Origin: Bostrychus sinensis
Taxonomy: Eukaryota; Chordata; Actinopteri; Gobiiformes; Eleotridae
DNA: 64,000 nt
Direction of reading: 5' to 3'
NCBI GenBank assembly: GCA_020698575.1
Contig: CM036244.1
Coordinates: 31,718,034-31,782,033 of the forward strand
The notes beneath the pieces are model-generated. The model was not told the DNA's origin. It saw nothing but the letters and a program-made list of their open reading frames with translations, and did not search any database. Numbering within the stretch: the stretch's first letter is position 1; each line of letters begins with the position of its first letter. The position numbers and the translations under genes are program-made. Positions 46,469 through 57,560 of this stretch are shown piece after piece.

Positions 46469-47608
46469 GTAAGGCAAGTCCTAAGGAGTCAGCTCAATGG
46501 CAAGAACAAAGTCCGGGCAATCAACAGCTATGCCCTGCCGGTCATCAGATACCCTGCGGGAATAATAAGCTGGCCAAAGGAAGAGATTCAGACCACAGAT
46601 GTGAAAACACGAAAGCTCCTAACCATGCATGGAGGGTTCCACCCCAAATCCAGCACCCTGAGACTGTACACTAAGCGCAAGGAAGGAGGCAGAGGACTAG
46701 TGAGTGTCAAAACCACTGTCCAGGAAGAAACATCCAAGATCCTTGACTACATCAGGAAGATAGCCTCAACAGATGAAGTTCTCAGTGAATGTCTCAGGCA
46801 GTGGAAAACAGAGGAGGAGGTGCTGGAGGAACCATCATGGGAGGAAAAGCCCCTACATGGGATGTACCATCGACAGATAACTGAAGTGGCTGACATCGAG
46901 AAATCCTACCAATGGCTAGAAAGGGCTGGACTGAAGGACAGCACAGAGGCACTGATCATGGCTGCACAGGAGCAGGCCTTGAGCACCAGAGCAATAGAGG
47001 CCCAGATCTACCATACAAGACAAGACCCCAGGTGCAGACTGTGCAACGAGGCCCCTGAGACAATCCAACACATAACTGCAGGCTGTAAGATGCTGGCAGG
47101 GAAAGCATACATGGAGCGTCATAACCAAGTGGCTGCTATAGTGTACAGGAACATCTGTGCAGAGTACAGACTGGAAGTCCCGAGGTCAAGATGGGAAACA
47201 CCTCCAAAGGTGATAGAGAATGACCGAGCTAAGATCCTGTGGGACTTCCAGATCCAGACAGACAAAATGGTAGTGGCAAACCAACCGGACATTGTGGTGA
47301 TGGACAAACAGCAGAGGAAAGCCGTTGTGGTTGACATCGCAATACCAAGCGATTGTAACATCAGGAAAAAGGAACACGAGAAGCTAGAGAAGTACCAAGG
47401 CCTCAAAGAAGAACTTGAGAAGGCCTGGAAAGTGAAGGCAACAGTGGTGCCCGTGGTCATCAGAGCACTCGGGGCAGTAACCCCCAAACTGGAAGAGTGG
47501 CTACAGCAGATCCCAGGAAAAACATCAGACATCTCAGTCCAGAAGAGCGCAGTCCTAGGAACAGCAAAGATACTGCGCAGAACCCTCAAGCTCCCAGGCC
47601 TCTGGTAG
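46469..47608 (+). pseudogene. R4-type C-terminal finger and restriction-like endonuclease
   Basis: In frame with the reverse transcriptase after the TGA. The domain nicks target DNA to prime reverse transcription. From the Met at 46601 (335 codons), a CCHC motif of the form CX2CX8HX4C spans residues 145-162 (47033-47086). A PD motif lies at 229-230 (47285-47290), with a second Asp at 245 (47333-47335) in VVVDIAIPSD, the PD-(D/E)XK arrangement of R2/R4-type endonucleases, and KLEKYQGLKEEL follows. It ends KLPGLW and TAG. All expected catalytic positions appear present. The domain is lost from copy 1. Confidence 0.88.
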
Positions 47609-47656
47609 AGGACCCGAGCTTGGATGGATGAACCGCCCACGGAGGGCGAGAGGACA

Positions 47657-47660
<4 letters not shown>

Positions 47661-47742
<82 letters not shown>
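47661..47742. repeat. (TA)n tract, 3' side of R4 copy 2
   Basis: About 41 TA units, almost the same length as the 5' tract. Confidence 0.97.
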
Positions 47743-47745
<3 letters not shown>

Positions 47746-47776
47746 TCAATTACGTTTTATTTATTTTACTTATATG

Positions 47777-47826
<50 letters not shown>
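47777..47826. repeat. (ATT)n microsatellite
   Basis: About 16 uninterrupted ATT units, 35 bp beyond the (TA)n tract. Confidence 0.95.
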
Positions 47827-48005
47827 GTTGTATTTTATTTTATTAAAATTCCTGACCAGCAACGGAAACACAACATTACATCACATCCTGTGTAGTTAGC
47901 GCGCCGTGGTGGACCAAAAGCTGCTCTTTTTGCAATATAACTGCAGAATTACGAGAATAATCCTTTTGTATATGCTGGCTATGTAATGTAGGAGTATTTG
48001 TGGAG

Positions 48006-48290
48006 TATGACGAGTCATTGTCATGAGAAAGAGAAGTTTACTGATGATGCTGGGCTTCAGCAGCGAACGGGACACGAGCGCCCCGGCTTCGACAATCTCC
48101 GGACATTTTCAGTAAGTTACGTTTTTCACTTTCTTATCAGCGTTTAATGGCAGCCTCACATCAGCAATAAAACTATATGGGTACATAGTGGCGTGTCAGA
48201 GACACGCAAAAAGCGAAAAATGCGTTGAGATGACACGCAAAATGGAACTAAATCTGGCGTGTTATTTACACGCATTTTGATGAGACCAGG
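48006..48290 (-). repeat. Right arm of the ~286-bp inverted repeat
   Basis: Reverse complement of 42482-42768 with scattered substitutions. Runs from TATGACGAGTCATTG to GAGACCAGG. The two arms are 5.2 kb apart and enclose the R4-type element and its (TA)n tracts. Confidence 0.8.
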
Positions 48291-48758
48291 CTGGAAAACG
48301 GCACTAGAAGTGTACGGTCGGCTCCAAACTTGTGTCCAGTGTGATATTTCAGTATTTTGCTGTGACAGGAAGGATAGTTGCGCTGTTGTTGCCGGTGAGT
48401 GGTGAGGTTGGGAACAATAGGTCACAGGTTTTGGTATAACACTCGCCCGTCCTTTGAATGAAGCTGATGTCTGACAAAATATACAGCCATGCAGTGGCCA
48501 TTAAAATTGTAATCTAAATAATCAATGATGCATTATATTTATGGTCAACAAAAGTGTGTTCGATTTAACTTATGCAGCACAAAAAAAAAAAAAAAAAAAA
48601 AAAACACCCTGGTGTCTGAACATGTTCACAGTTTGAAAAGTTTTATGATTTATTAGTATATTCCTTACATTTGGGTCAGATGGCTGGCCCACGCCCCACC
48701 TGCTGACCCTCTGGTCCTGCCTCCACAGTGTACTACATAAGGTGTTTACTGCTTTTAG
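48291..48758. other. Unrecognised non-coding DNA
   Basis: Contains an A-run (48580-48604). Nothing else recognised. Confidence 0.35.
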
Positions 48759-48859
48759 ACTATGGAGGCAGAGGAAAAGTGGACCCCAGCAGATGTGACC
48801 GAAGCGAGGCAGAAACAGCTCCACAGGCAGCAGCCCTCCTCCGCTCAGCCCCAGAACAG
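48759..48859 (+). CDS. Candidate internal coding exon, unknown gene
   Basis: A pyrimidine-rich acceptor (GTTTACTGCTTTTAG) and the donor AACAG/GTGAGC bound 101 bp. One frame is open across it and reads MEAEEKWTPADVTEARQKQL then HRQQPSSAQPQNR. GC content and third-position G/C are far above the surroundings. The peptide is hydrophilic, Glu/Gln-rich and probably partly helical. It could start translation at the internal ATG (48762) or be read through from an upstream exon. No family recognised and no second exon identified on this strand. Confidence 0.42.
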
Positions 48860-49119
48860 GTGAGCCCCATCTGCATACACTACACTCTATACGTGCTCAG
48901 GCATATCTCAGAGATACCAGGAATAATAGTCTCCATCTGCTGCAAAGTGAACAGCCAACTTTACCATATTTGAATGTGATTTATTTATTCAGACACCTGT
49001 TAGTCGAACTTTTTTCAAAACAAATGCTTTTCAATCTAAAGTTTTTCTTGTGTAACTTATATGCTTCTATTCAAGCATTTAGAAATACATTTGAACACCT
49101 CTAGATTACTATTTGACAT

Positions 49120-49182
49120 TTTAGAACTAACCTTCTTGCTGAGAGGCAGGGGCACTAACCACACTACCACCTGAACCCCTAA
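49120..49182 (-). repeat. tRNA-derived SINE head
   Basis: The reverse complement has GGTGGTAGTGTGGTTAGTGC (A box) and CAGCAAGAAGGTTAGTTC (B-box region), like the head of HE1-type fish SINEs. Confidence 0.55.
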
Positions 49183-49609
49183 ACTCATAAAGATCAGACG
49201 TTGAAATAAAAGTGAGTAATACATTTCCAAAAGAAAAAAAAAACCCAAAACCATTTAGTTTTTTTTTTCTTCTTTTGTTCAGTTTAATTAAATTCATCAA
49301 CTCCTTTAATTAAATTCATCAAATTCTTCAACTCCTCTCAAGGTTTAGCACAGGTTGTCAAAATGAAATAAAAACTGTCGTCTGTCTGAAAATGATGCAT
49401 GAGATTGAATAGTTGATGTATCAGAAAACTTTGTGTGTAACAAAACATTTGAGTCGTGGCTTTATCATAGACATGGATGGAGTGACACTAAGTCTATTAA
49501 TTTCAGTGAATTGCAGAGGTGAAAGAAGTATTCCAAAAATGTGTACTGAAGAAAAAGTAATGTTAAAAGTTAAAAGCAATGCCACAGCAAACCAGACTTG
49601 GCAAGGTTT
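49183..49609. other. Non-coding DNA with a small tandem duplication
   Basis: At 49285-49340 CCTTTAATTAAATTCATCAA recurs with CTTCAACTCC as a ~21-bp tandem duplication. Nothing else recognised. Confidence 0.4.
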
Positions 49610-49742
49610 TTACACCAGACTGGGGAAGGTAATGTGGATGAAGTGTCTTGCCCAGGGACACAATGACAGTATGCACTTTTGGGTAAGATTTGAACCAGCT
49701 GCTGGGCAAATGCTTAACCCTCTGTGCCACTGTTACCCCCTA
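49610..49742 (-). repeat. tRNA-headed SINE, truncated, same family as 17615
   Basis: The reverse complement begins GGGGGTAACAGTGGCACAGA GGGTTAAGC and continues GCTGGTTCAAATCTTACCC, GCATACTGTCATTGTGTCCC and TGGGCAAGACACTTCATCC. These are the head and first body segment of the 17615 element; the shared tail is missing. Confidence 0.75.
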
Positions 49743-50629
49743 CTTGGAATAAAAGTAAAAAAATAAAAGTACTGGATGTGAAATCTAGTTGAAAGTACTT
49801 CTACTACTATGACTACTGGTGCTTCTACAACAGCCACAAGTTTATCTGTTAATTCTCCCTTCACCATCAAGGTAAGAAAAAAAAAAAAAAAAAACCCAAC
49901 AAAAAAAAGCTCATTTAGAGTTTAAGTACAAGGATCATTTAGAGAATGTACCAGCCTGTTGTGGTATGTTCACTGATTCCTGTGAAGCATATGAACTTTG
50001 AACCTTAAAAACCCATGATTTGTTACGGTTTTCTATGACATTCTAAGTTGTAACTAGTCAGGGGCGCCTGCAGGATTATTCTCAAAGGTACGCACAGAGC
50101 TACATTGGCCCAATGCACGTACACACACCTTCACATATCCATAAGAAATAAGACTAACAAATAATAAATGATAAACCTTGCCTATTTGATGTTAATTCTG
50201 CTCTTGGTGTTGTGTAAGCACTTCCTCTCTCTCTACTTAAATAAGGCCAAGTCCAGTGAGCCTGGTGTTTGTCATCAAGTTGTAATAATTAATCAGACTA
50301 TGGTCAACAGTTTTATTAAATTATGACTTTTGTTCATTGGGATGTATAGGCTCATAAACCTCACAACCTGATGTAATGACAGTGTTCCACTCCAGTGCAA
50401 TGTGTCTGTGTATGTTTGTTTGATTGCTCAGCTGATCGAGAAATCAGCTATGACGGGTAATTACTGCGCTTTTGTAGACTCGCTGGTGTTATTTACCTGC
50501 TGTGTGAGGCCACCAGTCTGAACCACGCAAAAACACCTAAAACACAGCAGCCTGGAGGTTTCAGTCATCATGTTTCTCCTTTTGCTTTCACTTCTTTTTA
50601 GTGACTGTTTCTCTGCATAGTGGTGCTTC
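49743..50629. other. Unrecognised non-coding DNA
   Basis: A-run at 49876-49894. No gene or repeat recognised. Confidence 0.35.
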
Positions 50630-51080
50630 ACGGCTCCAGACTCTCATCCTGTCACCCTCAGCGAGTTAGCTCGAGCTTACAGATGCATTTGAGAAAAAGA
50701 ACAACCACTGTGGCTCAATGTCCCGTGTGCACAGGGGATATAATTGGGCAATAAAGCAGCACATTCACAGCACATTGCGTAAGGTCTTCCCTGTGTAACT
50801 ATGGCTTTTAACTGGCTCTGGGTTCTCATCCTGTGACCCACGATCAACACATTAGCTCTTGCTTCTATACGCATTTGAGTAAAAGAAAAAACTAACAAGA
50901 CTAACAAGACTCAAGTACGGGGGGAAATAACTCTGCACATCCAGAGCGCATCACGTAGGTCCCCTCTGCTTTACAAAAGTCAGGACAAACCTTAACAGTT
51001 TTACCTGGCTCCTGGCTGTAAGCAAACACTTTTGACTTAAAGAGCAGCACGTCAGCTGTAACTCCACTTGCGTGTGCTTC
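50630..51080. repeat. Degenerate ~180-bp tandem repeat
   Basis: CTCTCATCCTGTCACCCTCA with GATGCATTTGAGAAAAAGAA (from about 50640) recurs as TTCTCATCCTGTGACCCACG with ACGCATTTGAGTAAAAGAAA (from about 50822). A weaker third unit starts near 51000 (ACCTGGCTCCTGGCTGTAAG). Confidence 0.55.
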
Positions 51081-51931
51081 ACAGAGCCTACTATGGCTCT
51101 GTGCGCTCTAGGGATGCAGCAGGGATTTGGTGAGGTCAGAGGACATCTCAAGGTTTGCACAATCCGTACTGTGGAACACCTGCACCCGCCACTGTCAATA
51201 GTTACAAGATAAAGTCTGTGTCAATACACTGAATTACTTATCAGTGCTCCTTGGGTTTCACAGACTTGAAATGTGAAACTGCAACACAGCTTGAAAATGT
51301 ATTTTTGAAACAATTTAGATGTGATAAGTCATTAGCTGCCATTTGGAAACAGGTTCTGTTAAGTGCTGAATTAGAATTAGTGAAGAGGCAGTCAGCAGGT
51401 TTTCTCTGGGCATTTAAAATAATTACAGGTGTTGATTTAGTGCTAATTGTAGCGTTGTAAAGGGACCTGACTATTTAAGTTTTTTCAAAATTCAATCTGC
51501 ACAGTTTCTGTAGCTCTATGACCTCAATGGTAGACAAGAGTATTGTCTGTGCTCTTTTCCATCAATTTGTTGATGTTTAAGGATGGCAGAAAGAAATGGC
51601 TGTTGTTTATGAAATACCACATGAATGGCTAAAAATTGTAACTATTGTACTGTACTGTAGCCTATATTGTGTAGCCTTTAGCTGATATGCTAATTAGATA
51701 TGCTAAACGCCACATAAAATGAAATTACTGAATGTTTATACACTCATTAATGTTTTATATTCATTAAAACATTTTTTAAAACTCCAGAGACAGCTGAGCG
51801 ATACCTATACCTGTCCATATGAATGAATAATTCAATCGCTCACAATCGCTAAGACTTACAGAGGGATTTCACTCTACAAAAGTTAAATTCACTGCACATG
51901 CTTTTTTAAACATGATGTGAAAATACCTGTT
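51081..51931. other. Unrecognised non-coding DNA
   Basis: The 69-codon frame at 51251-51460 has no recognised domain. Confidence 0.3.
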
Positions 51932-52513
51932 TACCGTATTTTCCGCACAATAAGGCGCACCTAAAAGCCTTTAATTTTCTCAAAAACCGGCAGTGCGCCT
52001 TATAATTCGATGTGCCTTATATATGGATCAATGTTGGTTAATTATGGCTACCGTATTCAGGGGGCGTCGCCGAAGTGACAGCGGTAAAAACGATAAAGGG
52101 GAATTCCAGTCCCAGCTGTTCATGTGTGCCATAGGCGTGTTTATGGATCCTGCCGCAAAAGAACAAGGAGGCGCGGCCTTTGCTCCATCTCAGTAGAAGA
52201 GTTGCGACATTGAGGGGACAGAAAACTGAGCGCTCGAATGCTGTTCATGTAGCTTTGAACTATGACAAATGGAGTTGGAAATACATTGTTTTCAACGAGG
52301 GAGTTGTAAGAACGCTGGTTTGTATTCTATTAATAAAGTTTGACTGACTGACTTATCTGACTGTTTTATTGACATTCCCTTTAGCGCAGCGCCATCTAGT
52401 GGATGCGCCTTATAATGCGGTGCACCCTATATATGAAAACAGTTTTAAAATAGGCCATTAATTGAAGGTGCGCCTTATAATCCGATGCGCCTTATAGTGC
52501 GGAAAATACGGTA
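51932..52513. mobile_element. TA-flanked miniature transposon with TACCGTATTTTCCGCAC ends
   Basis: The left end TACCGTATTTTCCGCACAAT and the reverse-complemented right end TACCGTATTTTCCGCACTAT are near-identical inverted repeats. Several inverted and direct copies of TGCGCCTTATAATnCGATG follow at each end. The TA at both tips fits a 2-bp target duplication. Inside is AATAAAGTTTGACTGACTGA and a GC-rich core with a chance 67-codon frame. This is a common vertebrate repeat family and encodes no transposase. Confidence 0.85.
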
Positions 52514-52984
52514 TTAAAAATATACATGGGCCCTAAAAATGTCCTTGTATTTTTTCTATTCCAAACTTAAGGTCAAACACGCTGTTGGTAATATAGCCTT
52601 GCTGCTGTCAGACTGTAAATGTTTGGGGGTACCTCTGCTCTTCTCACTCCGCAGTAAATACCAGGATGTGTCACAAAGTGTACAACAAAGATAAGAGTCC
52701 AAATCGCCTATCATTGACTTGCTTTGCGGTGCTCCTCTGAATGGCTGCGGCACACCGGGGGAAGTCACACAGTAAAAATGTGAACTGTCAGCCTCTCAAA
52801 GCCTCTGTGTTGTTTGGAAAAAGCCACTAAAGGCCCCACACGACTGTCAGGAGAGGATATTATTGATATCAGCTACAGCATTGCAACTGTACTGCCAGGT
52901 AAAGGGAAAAATACCCACACTGAGAAGGAATTGTCATGGCATTTGGTGAATACACAAATCAGAAAGTTGAAATATTTGGGAATA
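52514..52984. other. Unrecognised non-coding DNA
   Basis: No repeat or gene recognised. Confidence 0.35.
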
Positions 52985-53065
52985 CTATAATCTGTAAGAT
53001 AAAAGGGCAACAGTGGCACAATGGGTTAAGCGTTTGCACATCCAGGGTTGGCGGTTCAAAACCTT
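52985..53065 (+). repeat. tRNA-headed SINE head fragment, same family as 17615
   Basis: GGGCAACAGTGGCACAATGG GTTAAGCG is the A-box head and GCGGTTCAAAACC a B box. Similarity stops right after. Confidence 0.65.
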
Positions 53066-53603
53066 CCCTCCTTTACAATTCAGTTCATTACAAGATTTGA
53101 GCAGTGTCACAGACCATTCGATTTTTTAGATTTTAAAAATAGTTATTATTCTTGATTCTTTGATTTCATTTTTTAGATTGTTCCATAAATAGATCCCTTT
53201 CACTGTAATATAACATTCCATTGATTTGGTTTTGAATCAGTTTTTTGATGAAAATTTCTGTCCCTTTCACACTGTAGTGACTCTCTTTTTTTTTTCAAAC
53301 CTTTTCTGAATATTTGTAGGTAATGTTTTGTTTTATTTTTTAATACATGAATTGCGGCATACTAAAATCAACAAAATATTTAAATTTCAATACCTTAAAT
53401 TTGATAAATAATGGGTTCTCATATCTCTTTTCTGTAAAATAATTATTGTATGTAAGTTTTATGTGTTGACCCTCAAATAACCACACAGTAAGTCAAATAT
53501 GAAGTATGAATCAAAGAGTTATATAATGTAAACAATGCAAAATTATTTAGAAAATATTTCAAGATTTAAAAAGTGCTTTAAGATGAGTTCCTCACTATTT
53601 AAA
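53066..53603. other. AT-rich non-coding DNA
   Basis: Strongly AT-rich with T-runs. It could be a decayed LINE 3' region, but nothing specific can be shown. Confidence 0.3.
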
Positions 53604-53668
53604 ATTCTGGCAGAGTGGTTACCGCTCCTAACACATCAGCAAGGAGGTTGTGGGTTTGTTCCTTAGGC
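53604..53668 (+). repeat. tRNA-like SINE head
   Basis: TGGCAGAGTGGTTACCGCTC (A box) and GGTTGTGGGTTTGTTCC (B box) with tRNA-like spacing. Confidence 0.55.
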
Positions 53669-54059
53669 TAGCCTTGTTCTTTTTGCTACTCCACATGTTA
53701 GGTGACACATTCATTTACTGCTTATTCAGCTGCTTTGGGCCTGAGGCAGGGTAAATGTTGGACAATGGCCAGTAAATTGCAGGGCTTACTCTTTGGACGG
53801 AGAGAGGAAACCGGTAAAGAAGCAAGAAAAGTCAGACACATAGGCTGTTTTCCAATTGCAAGGAAATTTCTAGGCCGGAGTTTGGCTTATTCACAAAGGA
53901 TGCACCTTAGCATCTCCCTGACTTCGCCTTGGTGCAAATTGCCCACAATGCGCTGCAACCACTTTCCACTCATGAAGGGGTTAGTTTTTAAACAATATGT
54001 TCTGATTACGTGACATGATGCAACACGCACACTTCCAAGCATATTACAAAGGAGCTTAC

Positions 54060-54135
54060 AGATAGATTGTCTGTTGGAGATTGAACCCACAATGTTGAGA
54101 CATTAACGCTAACCACTCTGCCACAACTTCGCACT
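54060..54135 (-). repeat. tRNA-like SINE head, inverted
   Basis: The reverse complement GTGGCAGAGTGGTTAGCGTT and GTGGGTTCAATCTCC give A and B boxes. It lies in opposite orientation to 53604-53668. Confidence 0.6.
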
Positions 54136-54163
54136 TACTTAGCTAATAAACATTTTAGTAAGC

Positions 54164-54808
54164 ATGCCACTTACACCAGTAAGTATGCCACAATATACAC
54201 TTGCCTCTTTGGACAGTGCAGGCATTGCAAACAAAGAAGACACCATTCAAGCAAAACTGATTCTACAAATGCTAATGAACAGAACAATGTATGTTGCCAG
54301 ATATCTATCAGTTATACACAAAGAGGGGTTTGCTATTCATCATTTACAGTTGCACTGTAAACATGACCATGAACATGATTTTACCCAAGTTTTTCTGAAA
54401 CATTTTCAGATTCTCCAAATGTTGTTACAGTGCAAAGAAAGAACTGAAACCCAACAAAGGTTAGCCGTTTTATGCAAGAACTTGAACCGTAAATGGCTTC
54501 TGAGTTTTCGATTGTGGCTTATCTCTTATTTGAAGTGTTTTGATATCCACTTCTCAGTTCCCTATTTGCCAAATACATGTCACTATTTTCCATTCTATCT
54601 TCTTGTAAGTGAAAAAACAAAAAAACAAAAACAAACAAGTCATTTCCCATCATTTCATCTCCTGCTCTTTCTCACTCCTAACCTGTATTTGTGCTGGAGT
54701 TTAAGGAATTACATGCTTGGTCCTAGTTCCTGCCTCAAATTTATTCTTACTTTAGTTTTAATTTTCAAACTGTTAAAAGCAAATCTCAGTCTAGCAATCT
54801 CACTGTAG
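54164..54808 (+). other. 214-codon open frame, no recognised family
   Basis: It is the longest uninterrupted frame outside the transposons and simple repeats. The second half is hydrophobic and aromatic (FYLLVSEKTKKQKQ, then HLLLFLTPNLYLCW), as expected from T-rich DNA. The first half has His/Cys-rich HLQLHCKHDHEHD. No signal peptide, domain or splice context is convincing, and codon use matches the AT-rich background. Probably chance. Confidence 0.15.
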
Positions 54809-56999
54809 AGCTATCAGCAATCATTCATTTTACCACAAATAAGCATTATAATTATCTTGGCGCATTAGATATATTTATAACGTTCACGGTTATTTCTTTG
54901 CGAATGTTTTATTGTGTAGCCTTATCTTACGAAATAGACTTTTTAATTATGTTATTTAACTGTCTTTTAATGAGGACTTTCATATGAGCAATATTGCAAT
55001 AACCCCAAGGACATTTCTTTCAATATAAAGGTGTATTAATTCAATATGCATAATCAAAGTAAGTTTGTGGCTGGTTGATAGCATTGTGAGAAAAGTATAA
55101 ATCTATTATCTTTTAGGCTAACCTTTGGTGCTTACAGAGATGGTTTATTTACCACATTTCCGCCAACAGATGGACAATAGATAAACATTGCCAGCTACAC
55201 ATGCCATGACCTTTGACTTAAGGAGTGAACTGCTACTGCTGCAGCTCAGAAGGAGCAGTGGGATGGAGAATAAATCTCTGAGAACAGTATGGCATCCTAC
55301 AGCGTTAAGACCAGTGAGACATCTGCACATCACAGTAACCAGCAGTGTGAGGTTGGTGGAATATTGCTTGTTTGTGGGGTTTTGAGAACAATTGTAAGCA
55401 AACAACTTACTTTCAGTGTTGTTAGAAGGTAGCCAGTACCCGTTAGAAATACTGTATTGCTGCATTCATGTCAAGTCTTTCCGAGATGAGAAGTCGTTTT
55501 CCCGTTTTGTTTATGTTCATGTGCTTTTATGTCAGAAAGTTGGGATAGTGAAGTCACCACATGTAGAACAAGAAAGTTATTGGTCAGTAATGTTAACTAG
55601 TCAGAATTGACATTAGTCTTCTGCCTTCTTAAAAGCTGAACGTTAATATATTTTGCAAGTATAGCTTTAGACAAAGAGATTGGAAGTTGGAGGTAAAATA
55701 AATTAATGCCAATGATTAGCATTCTAACGCAATTCTGTTATTTCTATGAGCGACAGCTTATAGGAAACTTATATTATTAGCAACACTTAGTCAAAAGAGC
55801 TGATGTATAATAGGCACATTAATATATCAGCTACTTTTCTGCTTAGTAAATGAAGCCCATGCTGTCAAGTGGAGAAGTTGGGCAGCAGTTCTTGACTTGA
55901 GTTCTTTTCTTTTGTTATGCAGGCGTTCATGTGCATCTTTTAACTCAGAAAAACATTTTCCCAAATTTCCAAAGACCACATGAATGCTGCATCCCACAGT
56001 ATCCTGGGTATACTTTTTCAGGAGCGCTAGTATAACTGGATTTCTCAAAGCTAGGATACTTCAAGTCAGGCCTGCTAACTTTATGGGGTCCCGAACAAAA
56101 CCTCTTGAGTAAAAGCCCCCCCATATTCATTTGAACTATAGGAGGGTCTGATTTTTGCCTCCTCCTGAACCTGAGGCCCGAGACAAATATCCTTTGCAAA
56201 ATTGTGGATTTGACTGATGAACCCTAAAGAAAGGATGGTGAATGGGCCAGCTTTTGTCTCCAGGCACTGAGAAAAATTTAGCATTTTGCCTTTAATTGCT
56301 GAATCACTTATTTCATGTTTAGAGTGAATTTGTAGAGAAGACGTCAGTAATTCCTGTCACATTGTTAGTTCATTCATTTCTTACTGCTTTCAACATATTT
56401 TATTAGCCTTTGGTGGCCATCATTCCTCATGCTGGAATTTACCAGCAGCTATTTTCTTATAATACATTTTTCAAAATCTGAAATTGCTCTATGCGTATGC
56501 ATTTTAAGGCATGCATACTTTACCTGTTCCCATTTTAATAAATATCCAACCACTAATGTTATAACACATTTATTTTTTACTTCAGGGTTAAATGCTCCAT
56601 CCTTTCCACAAAACCCTTATATCTCACAATGGGACAGAATCTACAAAGACCACCATGAACCTTGCAACCTTCAGCCCTGCTATGCACAAATTCTCCCTTT
56701 TATTAAGCCTTGATTCTGTCCAAACTTTCCACTGTGTGCCACTTTGACACAGTTCCTCCTGCTTACTCGCCCTTAATTAGCCACATTGTTAACAACCTTC
56801 CAGTCCCGTTAATGAGGACAATGCCACCGTGTTCTCTCTCGGTACCTCCCTTGCCACTTCCATCATACTTTTTTTTTACCGCTAAGGAATCATTTTTTAT
56901 GCTTGAAAGAATTTCCACTTGCACTGAATACCAATGCAATCCCTCATGCACCTAGAGACATAATGTGGTTAATCAAGACGTCTTTGCACCATGATAACT
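54809..56999. other. Unrecognised non-coding DNA
   Basis: Short frames only (55145-55465, 56429-56713, 56710-56955), with no domain. No known repeat recognised. Confidence 0.35.
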
Positions 57000-57560
57000 A
57001 AATGATAAGAGGCGTACGGGGAGAAGGGTGGAAGTGGCGTTTTTCAGCCTAATACACTCAGGCATTTCGCCGGCCTGAAGCCCCCTCCCCTTTTCCCTTT
57101 TTGTTATGTGTGCAATCACTTGGCCTTTGTTATTAGAATGAAATTGCTTTTATTTCTTGGGGGAGATGGGGAACAAGGTCTGGCAACCTGTCAGGGAGCA
57201 GATCTTTAATCACTGGCCCTGAGTAAACCTTAGGAGTTTTAAAGATGTTATAATGACCAGCCTTGTCGCCGCATCGTTCACCCTCGGACTATTAGAGCCG
57301 CCGAGGACAGCGGGCTAATTGAAGTGTCACTCACTGCAGAATTGTATTCCGTCTTCCACCGTTTTTTTTTCCTTTTCTGTTCTCTGCCTGAGCACCTTCT
57401 GTTGATTCATTTAATAGCATTGGAAACCTAGATTCCACACTATTCCGCTCTCGTCTGTGGACATAGGAATAATCTGTTTAAACAAGAAATCTGTAAGTTT
57501 TTTTTTTTTTTTTTTTTAAAGACAGACAACTGACTTGTGGGCTAATTACATGCAAATAAA
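57000..57560. other. Non-repetitive DNA, possible conserved non-coding element
   Basis: Balanced, complex sequence rich in homeobox-like words (CTAATTGAAG, TAATGACC, ACTATTAGAG) and with moderate GC, unlike its AT-rich flanks. A T-run at 57499-57517 separates it from later sequence. A regulatory role is a guess from texture only. Confidence 0.25.

Larger units (their letters stand above)
44872..47660 (+). mobile_element. R4/Dong/Rex6-like non-LTR retrotransposon, copy 2, between (TA)n tracts
   Basis: The 2.8-kb element starts in the coding region (copy 1 extends further 5'), so it is 5'-truncated. It ends about 50 bp after the last stop codon with GAGAGGACAATTTT, directly against another (TA)n tract. 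One polypeptide is readable in pieces: pre-RT, reverse transcriptase with YMDD, CCHC finger and PD-type restriction-like endonuclease. That order, with no apurinic endonuclease visible, identifies the R2/R4 group. Dong and R4-clade elements are known to prefer simple-repeat or specific sites. Frameshifts and one TGA make it inactive. Confidence 0.88.

Noticed and set aside
47119..47640. 173-codon minus-strand frame
   Set aside because: Antisense shadow of the R4-type endonuclease domain.
49120..54135. tRNA genes at several A/B-box pairs
   Set aside because: The acceptor and anticodon arms do not fold as a tRNA cloverleaf by eye and the sequences match SINE heads.
54164..54808. 214-codon protein-coding gene
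   Set aside because: Composition-driven frame without domain, splice signals or codon bias; kept only as a low-confidence entry.
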